Assembly (NCBI GenBank): GCA_943356415.1
Contig: CALREW010000003.1
Location: 1 to 50,413, forward strand
Direction of reading: 5' to 3'
Length of the DNA stretch: 50,413 nt
From: Candidatus Nomurabacteria bacterium
Lineage (GTDB): Bacteria; Patescibacteriota; Minisyncoccia; Phycocordibacterales; SBAW01
Shown here: positions 20,101 to 29,730 of the stretch, in pieces
How the letters are laid out: each line of letters begins with the position of its first letter
Position numbering within the stretch: the stretch's first letter is position 1
The notes under the pieces: generated by a model
Seen by the model: only the letters and a program-made list of their open reading frames with translations
Databases searched by the model: none
Told to the model about the DNA's origin: nothing
Program-made: the position numbers and the translations under genes

Positions 20101-21894
20101 CTAAAATCGAGCGTCCCGCAGCCTACTCGCAATTTCAAAGAGTGTATTTTCGTTCGTGGTAATCGCGATGGTGTGTTGGTTGATGAAGGAGTACAGCAAC
20201 ACCATATCGCCAGCGTCGTTATAAAGAACACGCGCATCGTGATTGCGCACTACTCTGTCGACGAATGAACTTGCGATAATGCGCGGCGTTGTTGTCGCAT
20301 TTGTTTTTTCGTCTGGAAGTTTTGGACGTGGCCGACGATCAAGAAACGGAAGCAAGTCGCTCAGCATCGATGGCTCCCATTCAAGCATTCCGGAAAACGC
20401 TTGTTGGTAGGAGTCAGACTTCACAACAATATAGCCCTGGCTGTTGCCATACACGTGCGTCCCCATAATAAATTCTGGCGAAAGGGCACGTAAAAGTGCC
20501 GGGGGCATACGCGGCGCAACGCGCGACAAAACTTCTTGCGTGGTAGCGAGACGCTTACCCGCTTGCTCTGAATTGTTTGTTGGAGCAGTTTCAACGGTGA
20601 AATAGATTTCTTCCATAAGACCAAGAGACAGCGCCGTTTTATCTCGCAAGTCAGAGAGCGCGCGCATGATTGCTGTGTGATCGAGGCTACCGAGCGGCAG
20701 CTCAACCGAATTATCGACATACAAAATATTCGACGCCTGCACATTGGCTGGAGTATCTACTGGAGGTGGCCCCACATATATATAGAAGGCTGCGACACAA
20801 CCACTAAAGATAAGAAGGATACTTAGTACCCAAAGAATCGTTTTGGTCCACGAAAAGGTGCTACGCGTTGGCTCTTCTTTATAATCGGTTGCGGTGGTGT
20901 GGGTGCGGCGCTCTTCTTCTGCGGCGGCCATGGTAACGAGTGAGGTGCGGTTCGTTTTCACACTCTCCTCTGCGTCAGTTTTGTAGGTACGTAGCGGGTG
21001 GAGTGGCGATGTAACGAGTTCGCGCAGTTGCTCGATGACGGACACGTGCGACTTCGGGGCGCCCGCAATATGCGATACAACCGGCGTGGCTGGTTTTACT
21101 GGTGCAGGTACGGGTATGGAGGTCGCAGATTTAGGCGCCGCAGGATTTTCTGCGAGCACTTTTACTGCGGTCGCTTCTTTCGTAACTCCAGCAACGGATG
21201 CCGCCGCCGGAGAGGCCGCAGCTTTTTCAAGAGACGCAAGAAAAGATGTTGCTTGTGCTGCCTCAACGCTCCGCGGATGAGGTGCCGGTGGTTGGGTGGG
21301 CACCGGCGCTTGGGAGGTCTGTGGTGCGGGCGTCGTTGGTTGTGGTTTTACTGGCGTTTGTAGTGTTGAAGAGACCACTTCAGGATGCATCACAGAAATA
21401 CGCGGGACCACCGGTGTTTCGGTCAACTTTGGTTGAGGCACAGAAACAGGCGCAGCAATAGTCAGAGCAGGAGTTTGAGATACCACAGGTGGAGGAGTCT
21501 CTTTTGTTGATGGCGGCACTGCTGGTTGTTTCGGAGGCTGCGGCGCTTCCGAAGGCACGTGCGGTATTTCACGCAATGGTTGTGCTGCCATAAACGGCGC
21601 GCCTTTTCCTTGAGATCGGACAGAGGCAAGCGCGTCGGCAAGCGAAGGACCTTTTGCAGCAGACGGAGAGCCCGGCAAATGAATATTTTCGCCGAGCTCC
21701 TTTTCGAGGTCTATGGTTTGTTCCGGTTTTGGTGCTTCACCCACGTCTTCACCCGCTTCGTTAGGAGCGGCAGAAACGCTCGGCATGTCTACCGCGAGCT
21801 CCTCTTCTTCTGCATTTCTACTGCTAGGTGCGTTGTTCGGGTCCACGTGGGGTTGGTGGGCGCTCCGAAGGAGTGAGCCCTTTGCGAGACGCAA
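20101..21894 (-). CDS. Pro/Ala-rich single-TM protein, unknown
   Basis: Long proline-rich N-terminal region, TM TILWVLSILLIFSGCVAAFYIYV, ordered C-terminal domain. Start uncertain (overlaps pnp by 71 bp; alternative Met at 21786). Confidence 0.6.
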   Translation of the reverse strand: MRLAKGSLLRSAHQPHVDPNNAPSSRNAEEEELAVDMPSVSAAPNEAGEDVGEAPKPEQTIDLEKELGENIHLPGSPSAAKGPSLADALASVRSQGKGAPFMAAQPLREIPHVPSEAPQPPKQPAVPPSTKETPPPVVSQTPALTIAAPVSVPQPKLTETPVVPRISVMHPEVVSSTLQTPVKPQPTTPAPQTSQAPVPTQPPAPHPRSVEAAQATSFLASLEKAAASPAAASVAGVTKEATAVKVLAENPAAPKSATSIPVPAPVKPATPVVSHIAGAPKSHVSVIEQLRELVTSPLHPLRTYKTDAEESVKTNRTSLVTMAAAEEERRTHTTATDYKEEPTRSTFSWTKTILWVLSILLIFSGCVAAFYIYVGPPPVDTPANVQASNILYVDNSVELPLGSLDHTAIMRALSDLRDKTALSLGLMEEIYFTVETAPTNNSEQAGKRLATTQEVLSRVAPRMPPALLRALSPEFIMGTHVYGNSQGYIVVKSDSYQQAFSGMLEWEPSMLSDLLPFLDRRPRPKLPDEKTNATTTPRIIASSFVDRVVRNHDARVLYNDAGDMVLLYSFINQHTIAITTNENTLFEIASRLRDARF

Positions 21895-23995
21895 AGTCCG
21901 GATCAGCCGCTTTTATGGAGAGGTTGATGCGTCCTTTTTCGTCTATCTCCTTAATCATAACGCGGACTCGCTCGCCTATCGAAACCGCCTCACTTATTTT
22001 GTTGACTCGGAAGGGGGCCACTTCAGAGACGTGCACCAATCCTTCAGCGTTTTTTCCGCTCCCTATTCGTACAAAGGCACCAAAATCCATAAGACGCGTC
22101 ACTTCCCCTTCGTACATCTCTCCTGCCTGGTACTCCTTCACGATATCTTCAATCATGGCCTTCGCCTTTGCTGCTGAGCCGTTCGTGCCGGTGATGAATA
22201 TAGAACCGTCATCTTCAATGGTGATGTCAGTGGCGCCTGAGGTGTCGCGGATGCCGTTGATGACTTTGCCACCACCACCGATAACCATGCCTATCTGATC
22301 GGGGCGCACTTTGAGTGTGAGGATTTCTGGCGCGCGCGGACTAATCGCTGGACGAGGAAGTGCAATTTCTTTCTCAATAACTTCCAATATGTGCAAGCGC
22401 GCAAGTTTTGCACCTTCAAGTGCTTCAACCAAAATAGGTACGGGCACGCCGTCTAATTTGATATCCATCTGTACGGCAGTAACCCCCGCTTTTGTCCCAG
22501 CGACCTTAAAGTCCATGTCGCCATATTCATCTTCCGGACCTTGAATATCAGTGAGTACTTTGTACGCGCCTGAAGTATCAAGCATTAGTCCCATTGCGAT
22601 GCCAGCAACCGGAGCTTTGATCGGCACACCGCCATCCATAAGTGCGAGCGTTGACGCGCACACCGAGCCCATAGAAGTTGAGCCGTTTGACGCAAAACAC
22701 TCAGATACCAAGCGGATAGTGTACGGGAATGAGGTTGCTTCAGGCAAAACAGGAACCATCGCTTTTTCTGCGAGCGCACCGTGTCCCACCATTCGACGAT
22801 TCAATCCGCCAACGCGTCCCGTTTCTCCGGCGGAGAATGGCGGGAAGTTGTAGTGGTGCATAAAGCGCTTTTTCTGCGAACGCTCTTCCATGTTGTCTAC
22901 AATCTGTGAGTCGCCAGGGCCGCCAAGCGTGAGTGCGGTAAAGACGTGAGTACCGCCGCGGTAGAAAATGCCTGAGCCGTGGAGTATCGGAGATATCCCA
23001 CCGGCCTTTGCATAGAGCGGACGTACTTCGTCGAAGCGGCGACCGTCGGCACGCTTATTTTCTTTTATAGCCGCATCGTGGATGCAGACGTCGACCTTCT
23101 CTTCATAGAAGCGATTCGCCGGACCTTTCTCTACCTCGGGCAATTTTTCTTTTACTGCCTTGAGCCATTCTTTCTGGAGGACATGTATCGCGTGCTTGCC
23201 GGGCTCGCCACAGATAACGGCGGCGATAAGTTTTTCTGCAAATTCTGTCGCAAAGAGATCAATAAGTGCTTGTGGAAGTTCTGGTTTGACGATTTCTTTT
23301 TTTGCCTTCCCTATCTCTTTCACGATCGATTCCTGCCACGCCTGTAGTTTGTCGTGTTCTGCCGTTGCGAGGGTAAGCGCGTCAACAACCTCAGACTCCT
23401 GTGCCTCCTTTGAGGCGACTTCTATCATATTGATAGTGCGATCGCGTCCGCAGGCGAGAACGTCGAGAGACATTTCACCGGAGAGTCGAGCGACGTACGT
23501 CGGGTTTACCTCAAGTTGGCCGCCTGCTTTGCAACCAATGCGCACCGCAGATACTGGACCTTTCCACGGAATATCAGACGTTGCGAGCGCAAGAGACGCA
23601 GCGTTTACTGCGAGCTGATCTGGATCATCCTCATCTATAGAGAGGACGGTGATAACGACTTGCACCTCGTTTCGTAAGTGGCTATCGAACAGAGGGCGTA
23701 TGGTGCGGTCAACAACGCGACCGGAGAGGATGGCCTCTTCAGACGGACGACCTTCGCGGCGTACAAAACGGGAACCCAGGATTGCTCCCGCGGCATAGAA
23801 ACGTTCTTCGTACTCAACGGAGAGCGGGAAATAGTCGATGTCTTCACGAGTTTTTTCACTCATGACCGCCGTTGCAAGCACCGCCGTATTTCCGTAACGG
23901 AGAATAACCGACCCACTCGCTTGTTCAGCGAGGTCAGTGAACTCTGCGATCATTTTCTTACCCCCAATTTCTATCTCAAAACTTTTTGAGTGCAT
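21824..23995 (-). CDS. pnp: polyribonucleotide nucleotidyltransferase
   Basis: Two RNase PH domains, KH (QIGMVIGGGGKVI) and S1 (GEMYEGEVTRLMDFGAFVRIGSGKNAEGLVHVSEV). Confidence 0.96.
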   Translation of the reverse strand: MHSKSFEIEIGGKKMIAEFTDLAEQASGSVILRYGNTAVLATAVMSEKTREDIDYFPLSVEYEERFYAAGAILGSRFVRREGRPSEEAILSGRVVDRTIRPLFDSHLRNEVQVVITVLSIDEDDPDQLAVNAASLALATSDIPWKGPVSAVRIGCKAGGQLEVNPTYVARLSGEMSLDVLACGRDRTINMIEVASKEAQESEVVDALTLATAEHDKLQAWQESIVKEIGKAKKEIVKPELPQALIDLFATEFAEKLIAAVICGEPGKHAIHVLQKEWLKAVKEKLPEVEKGPANRFYEEKVDVCIHDAAIKENKRADGRRFDEVRPLYAKAGGISPILHGSGIFYRGGTHVFTALTLGGPGDSQIVDNMEERSQKKRFMHHYNFPPFSAGETGRVGGLNRRMVGHGALAEKAMVPVLPEATSFPYTIRLVSECFASNGSTSMGSVCASTLALMDGGVPIKAPVAGIAMGLMLDTSGAYKVLTDIQGPEDEYGDMDFKVAGTKAGVTAVQMDIKLDGVPVPILVEALEGAKLARLHILEVIEKEIALPRPAISPRAPEILTLKVRPDQIGMVIGGGGKVINGIRDTSGATDITIEDDGSIFITGTNGSAAKAKAMIEDIVKEYQAGEMYEGEVTRLMDFGAFVRIGSGKNAEGLVHVSEVAPFRVNKISEAVSIGERVRVMIKEIDEKGRINLSIKAADPDFASRKGLTPSERPPTPRGPEQRT

Positions 23996-24159
23996 GTACC
24001 TAATATTGACCCTCAGATTTCAGACCTCCTTTCTTTGAGATCTGTCTACCTAAGGGCCACTTACTACTAATGAGAGAAGTCTAACAAACGACGCCTCTCT
24101 GTACATACCAGTTGCATGTCTACGAGCGCCAGGTAGGCTCAGAGGTGGGAGGTCAGCCC

Positions 24160-24363
24160 ATGTATCAGATCATTTACGCGCTGGCGTTTGTCGGGATACC
24201 ACTCTCCCTCATCGTCCAGCTCGGGCTGTGGGTGTCTGGCAAAAATCCGATCGAGGTCGGAAAGAAGCCTGAGAATCCATGGTTTCGGAATACCGCAGGT
24301 CTGGCCTGCGCGCTGTTGCTACTCGTCGGCTGGGCTATAGCCGACTTCAATCGGGGCCCGTGA
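24160..24363 (+). CDS. small two-TM protein
   Basis: MYQIIYALAFVGIPLSLIVQLGLWV..; RBS GGGAGG; followed by a strong terminator. Confidence 0.6.
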   Translation: MYQIIYALAFVGIPLSLIVQLGLWVSGKNPIEVGKKPENPWFRNTAGLACALLLLVGWAIADFNRGP

Positions 24364-24377
24364 GGGCCGCAAACGAA

Positions 24378-24416
24378 AAACCGGCGCCCCGTCACTGTAC
24401 GTGGGGGCGCCGGTTT
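24378..24416 (+). terminator. rho-independent terminator
   Basis: AAACCGGCGCCCC...GGGGCGCCGGTTT. Confidence 0.75.
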
Positions 24417-24449
24417 CGCGTTTATAAAGTGGACAAACCTCTTGGAATA

Positions 24450-25190
24450 TTACAGCGTCTTCCACATAAAGGAGTGCATATTTTTGAAGAGGTCCGCGAT
24501 GTCTTTGTTTTCTATTACGATAGCAGAAAGATCCCGCAGACTTATAAGGGCCACCGTATCTTTGAAGATAAGAACATCAACATTCGAAGAGAACCACTCC
24601 GGCAAGATCTTGGCGCTTCTCCCAGTATCACCGTTTTTGGCCCGTATCTCCGTGATTTTCTTATTGTATTTGCTTCGAAGAAATAAGTCCCGGACTTTCA
24701 TCGCATGCTCGACCACTTCCTTATCGAACTCGTCGTACTCTTCCAGTGAGAATGTTTCGAAGAACACATCGGGCGGGAAGATGGAGTAGGCATCTCCCAC
24801 GGTCTTGAATAGCTCCTCGTATATCTTTTTCATCTCCCGCTTCCCTTCGCGGAACGTGACCTTCGGCTTATTAGTTGCTCGCTCATGCATTTGGGTCATA
24901 TGCGCCACATTTTCTTCAAACATCCGCGCTCGTTTCTTGAAATCGCTGAGCAGTTTCTCAGGCTCATTCGCGGCGTAGTAGGTGCGCTTCCCTACAGGCA
25001 CCCGCACGATGAAGTCCTTTGCAAGCAGCTGCTCCAAGTGCTCGTAGCAGGTTGCGCGCTTGACGCTGGATTCGCGCGCTATTTCAGCGATATCCATGCG
25101 GTTCTTCCCAAGAAGGCACATATAGATAACAGCAGCCTTCTGAGGCAGGCCGACGCCTTCCAGGGCAGCAAGTGGATTAGTTTGTTCCAT
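24450..25190 (-). CDS. TrmB family transcriptional regulator (unpaired, no. 1)
   Basis: N-terminal wHTH 'AALEGVGLPQKAAVIYMCLLGKNRMDIAEIARESSVKRATCYEHLEQLLAKDFI'; TrmB-type C-terminal region. Confidence 0.8.
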   Translation of the reverse strand: MEQTNPLAALEGVGLPQKAAVIYMCLLGKNRMDIAEIARESSVKRATCYEHLEQLLAKDFIVRVPVGKRTYYAANEPEKLLSDFKKRARMFEENVAHMTQMHERATNKPKVTFREGKREMKKIYEELFKTVGDAYSIFPPDVFFETFSLEEYDEFDKEVVEHAMKVRDLFLRSKYNKKITEIRAKNGDTGRSAKILPEWFSSNVDVLIFKDTVALISLRDLSAIVIENKDIADLFKNMHSFMWKTL

Positions 25191-25368
25191 GAGAAGTAGG
25201 ATAAGCGATTTATGAAGAATGTCAATAAAAGCGTCACTATTTATCAATAGATGTCTTAAATAAGCGTTAAAATATAAGCTTTTTATCTATTTTGACGGAA
25301 ATTCAAGCGTATTTTGTAAAACAGTTGCAAAATAATATCAGAGAAAACACACATCCAAGGAGGATGAA

Positions 25369-25578
25369 ATGCAAAGCTCTCTGAAGTCCGCTCTCACTTC
25401 GATCAAGGCCTTTCTATACGAGGTCTTCTGCACCGAAATGCTCATTGTGGTCCTGATAGTTCTTTGTGGAGCGGGCGTCACGGCACATATGTTCTTGCAC
25501 AAGCCTGTGAACCCTTACGCTCCCATTGCCTGCAACAAGGAGTGCCAAGCGGAAAAGGACAAAGGGCCTAAGTGGTGA
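25369..25578 (+). CDS. small single-TM protein
   Basis: RBS AAGGAGGATGAA-ATG; hydrophobic segment; strong terminator downstream. Confidence 0.65.
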   Translation: MQSSLKSALTSIKAFLYEVFCTEMLIVVLIVLCGAGVTAHMFLHKPVNPYAPIACNKECQAEKDKGPKW

Positions 25579-25588
25579 TTGTGAGCAA

Positions 25589-25618
25589 AAACCGGCACCT
25601 TGTGAGGGGCGCCGGTTT
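25589..25618 (+). terminator. rho-independent terminator
   Basis: AAACCGGC..GCCGGTTT followed by TCGCTTTTATTT. Confidence 0.7.
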
Positions 25619-25629
25619 CGCTTTTATTT

Positions 25630-26271
25630 CTACAAGCTTAGTTCATCTCCACTATCAAGGCGTACCGCAGTCTCGCTATTGTCGTCGTCTACAGATGAGT
25701 CAAAACTGTCCGCAGTTTCTTCTGCAGGCTTTGCTGCGCGGGAGCCAAAGAATGAACCGCCGCGATATCCAATAAGGTAGTTGCGAGGGGCTGCCGACAT
25801 GTCGATAAATTCGTCGGCGGCTTCTTTGAGTTTGCTTGAAGACGAGCGTCCGAACGATATCACTTCAACTTGGCACCCAAAGGAATTTTGTAAATAGCGC
25901 ACGAGCGGTACGAAGTCACCGTCGCCTGTTGCGAGTATGACGGTGTCGAGTTTAGGAGCCATTGCCACGGCGTCTATCGCCATGCCCAGATCCCAGTCTG
26001 CTTTTTTCGCACCATCAAGAAAGACTTGGAGGTCTTTAACTTTTGTCTCGATACCTATTTTTGTGAGGGCTTCGAAGAATGCTTTCTCTTCGCCCGACTC
26101 CGTCGAGATAACGTACGCCATAGCGCGGATAAGAACGCGACCCGCAACAGCTTCCTTAACAACGTTTGCGAAATTTACCTTCGCTTTGTAGAGGTTCTTC
26201 GCACTGTGATAGAGATTTTGCGTGTCTATGAACATGCCGACACGCTGGCCTTTGTGTTTTATTACTGCCAT
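25630..26271 (-). CDS. NYN domain (LabA/DUF88-like, PIN-fold) protein
   Basis: RVGMFIDTQNLYHSAKNLYKAKVNF, KKADWDLGMAIDAV, DTVILATGDGDFVPLVRYLQ; start trimmed from 26346. Confidence 0.88.
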   Translation of the reverse strand: MAVIKHKGQRVGMFIDTQNLYHSAKNLYKAKVNFANVVKEAVAGRVLIRAMAYVISTESGEEKAFFEALTKIGIETKVKDLQVFLDGAKKADWDLGMAIDAVAMAPKLDTVILATGDGDFVPLVRYLQNSFGCQVEVISFGRSSSSKLKEAADEFIDMSAAPRNYLIGYRGGSFFGSRAAKPAEETADSFDSSVDDDNSETAVRLDSGDELSL

Positions 26272-26439
26272 GTGAATGATGGGCGCTTCCTGATCGAAGC
26301 AAATGCCCTGAGCTTTTAAAAATGAGTAACGGTAGAACGAAAACAAATTGTGAACGTGCCCTCACGTATAAGTATACGCTTTCTATTTATGAAATAGTCT
26401 TTGCTCTGTGACTTACGAGCAATGGCTACGCATGAGCAT

Positions 26440-26560
26440 CCGAAGCGTTAGTTAAGATGCAGTTCGCGAAACGAGCGAGGCTCTGCGCGAGGCGTATCGA
26501 GTATACGATGAGCGCAGAACGCAGCGAGAGACAAAGAAATGCGCCTAACTAACGCTTCGG
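26440..26560. repeat. 15-bp perfect inverted repeat enclosing a 91-nt structured spacer
   Basis: CCGAAGCGTTAGTTA (26440-26454) / TAACTAACGCTTCGG (26546-26560); abuts the rpsO stop codon. Confidence 0.8.
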
Positions 26561-26827
26561 CTATTTCTTGAGACCGACCTTCTTGAGCAAAGCTGCGTAT
26601 CGCTTCTTGTCTTTGGTCTCGAGATACTTCAAATGAGTGCGGCGATCAGCCACCATCTGCAAAAGTCCGCGACGGCTGTGCTTGTCCTTAAGATGCTTCT
26701 TGAGGTGTTGCGTGAGCTCGTCTATGCGCTTGCTCAATACAGCAACCTGGACCTCCGGAGACCCAGTGTCCTTGTCGTGGACGGCTGCTTCCTTGATGGT
26801 TGCCGTCTTCTTTCGCTTCGTTAACAT
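26561..26827 (-). CDS. rpsO: 30S ribosomal protein S15
   Basis: [53 protein letters not shown]; start trimmed to [14 protein letters not shown]. Confidence 0.95.
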   Translation of the reverse strand: MLTKRKKTATIKEAAVHDKDTGSPEVQVAVLSKRIDELTQHLKKHLKDKHSRRGLLQMVADRRTHLKYLETKDKKRYAALLKKVGLKK

Positions 26828-26895
26828 GGACAGAGTGTAGCACATATTGTGCAATTTTGCAAGCGATGCCCCACCCCATTTTAGGATAGTTAGGA

Positions 26896-27081
26896 GTGTC
26901 GTTGCTGGTATACTTTGCGCATATGTTTTCCGTATCTGGCGCAAGTATGGGAGTAGTGGCTATTATCAATCCAAACCAGCAGGATGTAGTTCTTGTTGGT
27001 TTGTTCACGGTCGCGGCACTCCTCGCATCTTCGTATGTGTGGGATTGGTTTTGCGCACGTTCACCCAGAATGAAACAGTAG
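26896..27081 (+). CDS. putative small membrane protein
   Basis: 61-aa ORF upstream of and co-directional with the CPBP gene; weak evidence. Confidence 0.3.
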   Translation: MSLLVYFAHMFSVSGASMGVVAIINPNQQDVVLVGLFTVAALLASSYVWDWFCARSPRMKQ

Positions 27082-27085
27082 GTTC

Positions 27086-27886
27086 ATGTTGGAACATCGC
27101 ACCGAGCCGCTGCGTCTCAATATTCGACACCTTCTCTACCCGCTTCTGGTACTATACGCAACCTCGTACGCGCTTCTCCTTCAGCAGAGCTTTCCACCCC
27201 AAAGTCAGGTTCTCCTGATTATCAAACTGGTGGTCGGAGCAGCTATACTCTGCGCGTCGTCATTCTTTCTCCTCAAGAAAAGTGGCAGCAAGGTTCAGTT
27301 TATGCCGCATCGCATCGATTGGACGATGGTTACCTATTGCGTCGTGCTCGCATTGTTTCTTCTGTACTTGTTTGTATGGTTTAACCTAGCACTATTCCCC
27401 GGCGTATATCCCAAAACCATATCGTATTACGGACCGTTTGATATAGTCAGCCCACTGTACCTCCCTATTCTTCTGGCCATGAGCGTGTATGTGCTTGGAG
27501 AGGAACTATTTTTTAAAGGCGTTGCCTATCAATATTTCCGAACGCGGTTGAGTTTTTTGGCAAGCCTCACTGCTGTGACCGGCTTTTTTGCGTGGGCTCA
27601 CATGAATCCCAACCCTCTCCTCGTTGTTGTTTTGGTTATATTCTCTCTTACAACCACGTTACTTTTTATCGTTACGCGCACTTTCTTGTATGGATTTATC
27701 GTGCACGCCGCTCTGGATATTCTTGCAGTTCTCCTTTCGACGCGACAGTTTCACATAATTATGCTTGAAAATTACACGCTCAAACTCTTGGTTCTTACGA
27801 TACTGTGCCTCGGTCTGACCGGATTTTTACTTTTTTCAAAAAGATACAACACGTCAGAGAAAACGCTGAGCGCGTTGCAGGAGTAG
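27086..27886 (+). CDS. CPBP family intramembrane metalloprotease
   Basis: Polytopic; EELFFKGVAYQYFRTRL and FFAWAHMNPNPLL. Confidence 0.8.
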   Translation: MLEHRTEPLRLNIRHLLYPLLVLYATSYALLLQQSFPPQSQVLLIIKLVVGAAILCASSFFLLKKSGSKVQFMPHRIDWTMVTYCVVLALFLLYLFVWFNLALFPGVYPKTISYYGPFDIVSPLYLPILLAMSVYVLGEELFFKGVAYQYFRTRLSFLASLTAVTGFFAWAHMNPNPLLVVVLVIFSLTTTLLFIVTRTFLYGFIVHAALDILAVLLSTRQFHIIMLENYTLKLLVLTILCLGLTGFLLFSKRYNTSEKTLSALQE

Positions 27887-27901
27887 ATATTCCGTTCATG
27901 T

Positions 27902-28630
27902 ATGCGGCAAGAGCCGTTCTTGGGGCCTCCAAATAAGAGAGCAGCCACTTGGTACTATAGGCGGGTGAACTGGACCAAACTCAATTCCCTGTTTGATTCG
28001 CCTTTCGGTATATATCGTCATCACAAGAAGTATGCGGAAGGTATCGATACTGCTCCGCTCGTAGAAGAAATAAAAAAGAACGAAGCGTTTTGGTCCGCGA
28101 CTCGAGCTCAAAAAGTAGCAGTGCAACGGGAGACACTCAATATTCCGCTTTTAGTTGCTCGCCCCACTTCCCCCTCGATTCATGTGGACAATGTTCAAGA
28201 AGTTGCCCCCTCTCCGTACTTCAAAGATTTTCCTGCTACGTTGCGCGTACTAGAGCGTTTTGCTGTTGGGCGGAATGCTCGCATATCGCGAGTCAATATT
28301 GTTTCACTCACGCCACGAAAGCCGGTTTATTCCCATATCGATCATGGTCTCTATTACGCACCGCGCGCCAGGTACCATCTCGTAGTTAGTTCGAAAGGGA
28401 GCATCATGACAAACGGAGGTCAGCAGACGTTCTTTAAAGAAGGAGAGATATGGCGTTATAACAACAAAGTTCCGCACGAGTCGTACAACGATTCAGACGA
28501 ACGACGTATTCACGTTATTTTTGATTTATTGCCGAACAGCCATCTGGGCCGCCTCAAGAACCGTTTGCTCTGGATCTATTTCAATATGCGGCCGTACCGC
28601 TTCTTCAAACATCGAACGGTTACTCATTGA
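27902..28630 (+). CDS. aspartyl/asparaginyl beta-hydroxylase-like 2OG-Fe(II) protein
   Basis: HIDHGLYYAPRARYHLVVSSKG...GEIWRYNNKVPHESYNDSDERRIHVIFDL: HxD...H with downstream Arg. Start uncertain. Confidence 0.75.
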   Translation: MRQEPFLGPPNKRAATWYYRRVNWTKLNSLFDSPFGIYRHHKKYAEGIDTAPLVEEIKKNEAFWSATRAQKVAVQRETLNIPLLVARPTSPSIHVDNVQEVAPSPYFKDFPATLRVLERFAVGRNARISRVNIVSLTPRKPVYSHIDHGLYYAPRARYHLVVSSKGSIMTNGGQQTFFKEGEIWRYNNKVPHESYNDSDERRIHVIFDLLPNSHLGRLKNRLLWIYFNMRPYRFFKHRTVTH

Positions 28631-28678
28631 TGCCGCAGCGGACATATATTGTGCGACGTGTGGGGTACAATCGTACTG

Positions 28679-29605
28679 ATGACCCTCGACGATCTCCGAA
28701 GCGAATTTCTTGAACACCTTGAGATAGAGAAAGGCCGTTCTGTTAAGACGGTCGAGAACTACGACCGCTATTTGCGACGCTTTATTGCCTACTCGAAAGC
28801 AAAGGCGCCCAAAGATATCACCGAGCGTTCGGTGCGCGACTTCCGTATGTGGCTTAACCGCCAGAGTGCGCACCCGGGTTCTAAAAAGGCGAACGAGCAA
28901 GAAACGCTCAAACGCAAAACACAAAACTACTACCTGATTGCACTGCGCGCGTTCTTAAAGTTTCTCGCGAAGCGCGGGCACACCTCGCTTAGTCCTGAGA
29001 AAATTGATTTAGCCAAAGTTGGTGACCGTCATCTTGACCTAATTTCTTCACAAGAGCTCTCGCGTCTTATGGCTGCGCCGCAAGGAAGTGGCATGCAAGC
29101 GCTACGAGACCGCGCCATCATGGAATTATTTTTCTCGACCGGCTTGCGCGTGTCGGAACTCTGCGCACTTGATCGCGATATCGACCTTGATCGCGAAGAA
29201 ATGTCCGTGCGCGGCAAGGGAGATAAGGTGCGTGTCGTATTTTTATCCTCTGACGCAAAAAAGTCAGTCAAAGCGTATCTCGACAAGCGGGGTGATATCG
29301 AGGAAGCCCTTTTTATCTCAACAGGAAAAGGTTTTTCTAAAAAAGATGGCGGCCGGCTCACTCCCCGTTCAGTTGAACGCATCATCAAACGCTATGCAGT
29401 AAAGGCTGGCATTACCAAAAAAGTGACACCGCATGTTATTCGCCACAGTTTTGCCACTGACCTACTTGAGAACGGTGCAGACCTCCGCTCAGTACAAGCA
29501 CTCCTCGGTCACGCCAATATCACAACCACCCAGGTCTATACGCACGTAACTGACAAACACCTCCGCGACGTGCACAAGGCCTTTCATGGGAAAAGACGAA
29601 AGTAG
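28679..29605 (+). CDS. XerC/XerD-like tyrosine recombinase
   Basis: Phage-integrase N-terminal SAM-like domain; FSTGLRVSELCAL, TPHVIRHSFATDLLENGADLRSVQALLGHANITTTQVYTHV (R, HxxR, H, Y). Confidence 0.93.
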   Translation: MTLDDLRSEFLEHLEIEKGRSVKTVENYDRYLRRFIAYSKAKAPKDITERSVRDFRMWLNRQSAHPGSKKANEQETLKRKTQNYYLIALRAFLKFLAKRGHTSLSPEKIDLAKVGDRHLDLISSQELSRLMAAPQGSGMQALRDRAIMELFFSTGLRVSELCALDRDIDLDREEMSVRGKGDKVRVVFLSSDAKKSVKAYLDKRGDIEEALFISTGKGFSKKDGGRLTPRSVERIIKRYAVKAGITKKVTPHVIRHSFATDLLENGADLRSVQALLGHANITTTQVYTHVTDKHLRDVHKAFHGKRRK

Positions 29606-29611
29606 AAGTTC

Positions 29612-29634
29612 CCCGCCTGCCTGCCGCAGGCGGG
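29612..29634. repeat. GC-rich hairpin CCCGCCTGC-ctgcc-GCAGGCGGG
   Basis: Perfect 9-bp stem just 3' of the recombinase. Confidence 0.7.
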
Positions 29635-29730
29635 ACAAGCGAAGAAAATAGTCTGTATATAGGAAGTGAAAACGCCGCGTTGCCGCGGACGTCAGCACTT
29701 CCCTTCTTGTGGGAAACGCCTTGCGGCGTT

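Noticed and set aside
28679-29605. Xer-like recombinase as a prophage/ICE integrase
   Set aside because: No adjacent tRNA, att-like repeats or phage genes; more consistent with chromosomal XerC/D.
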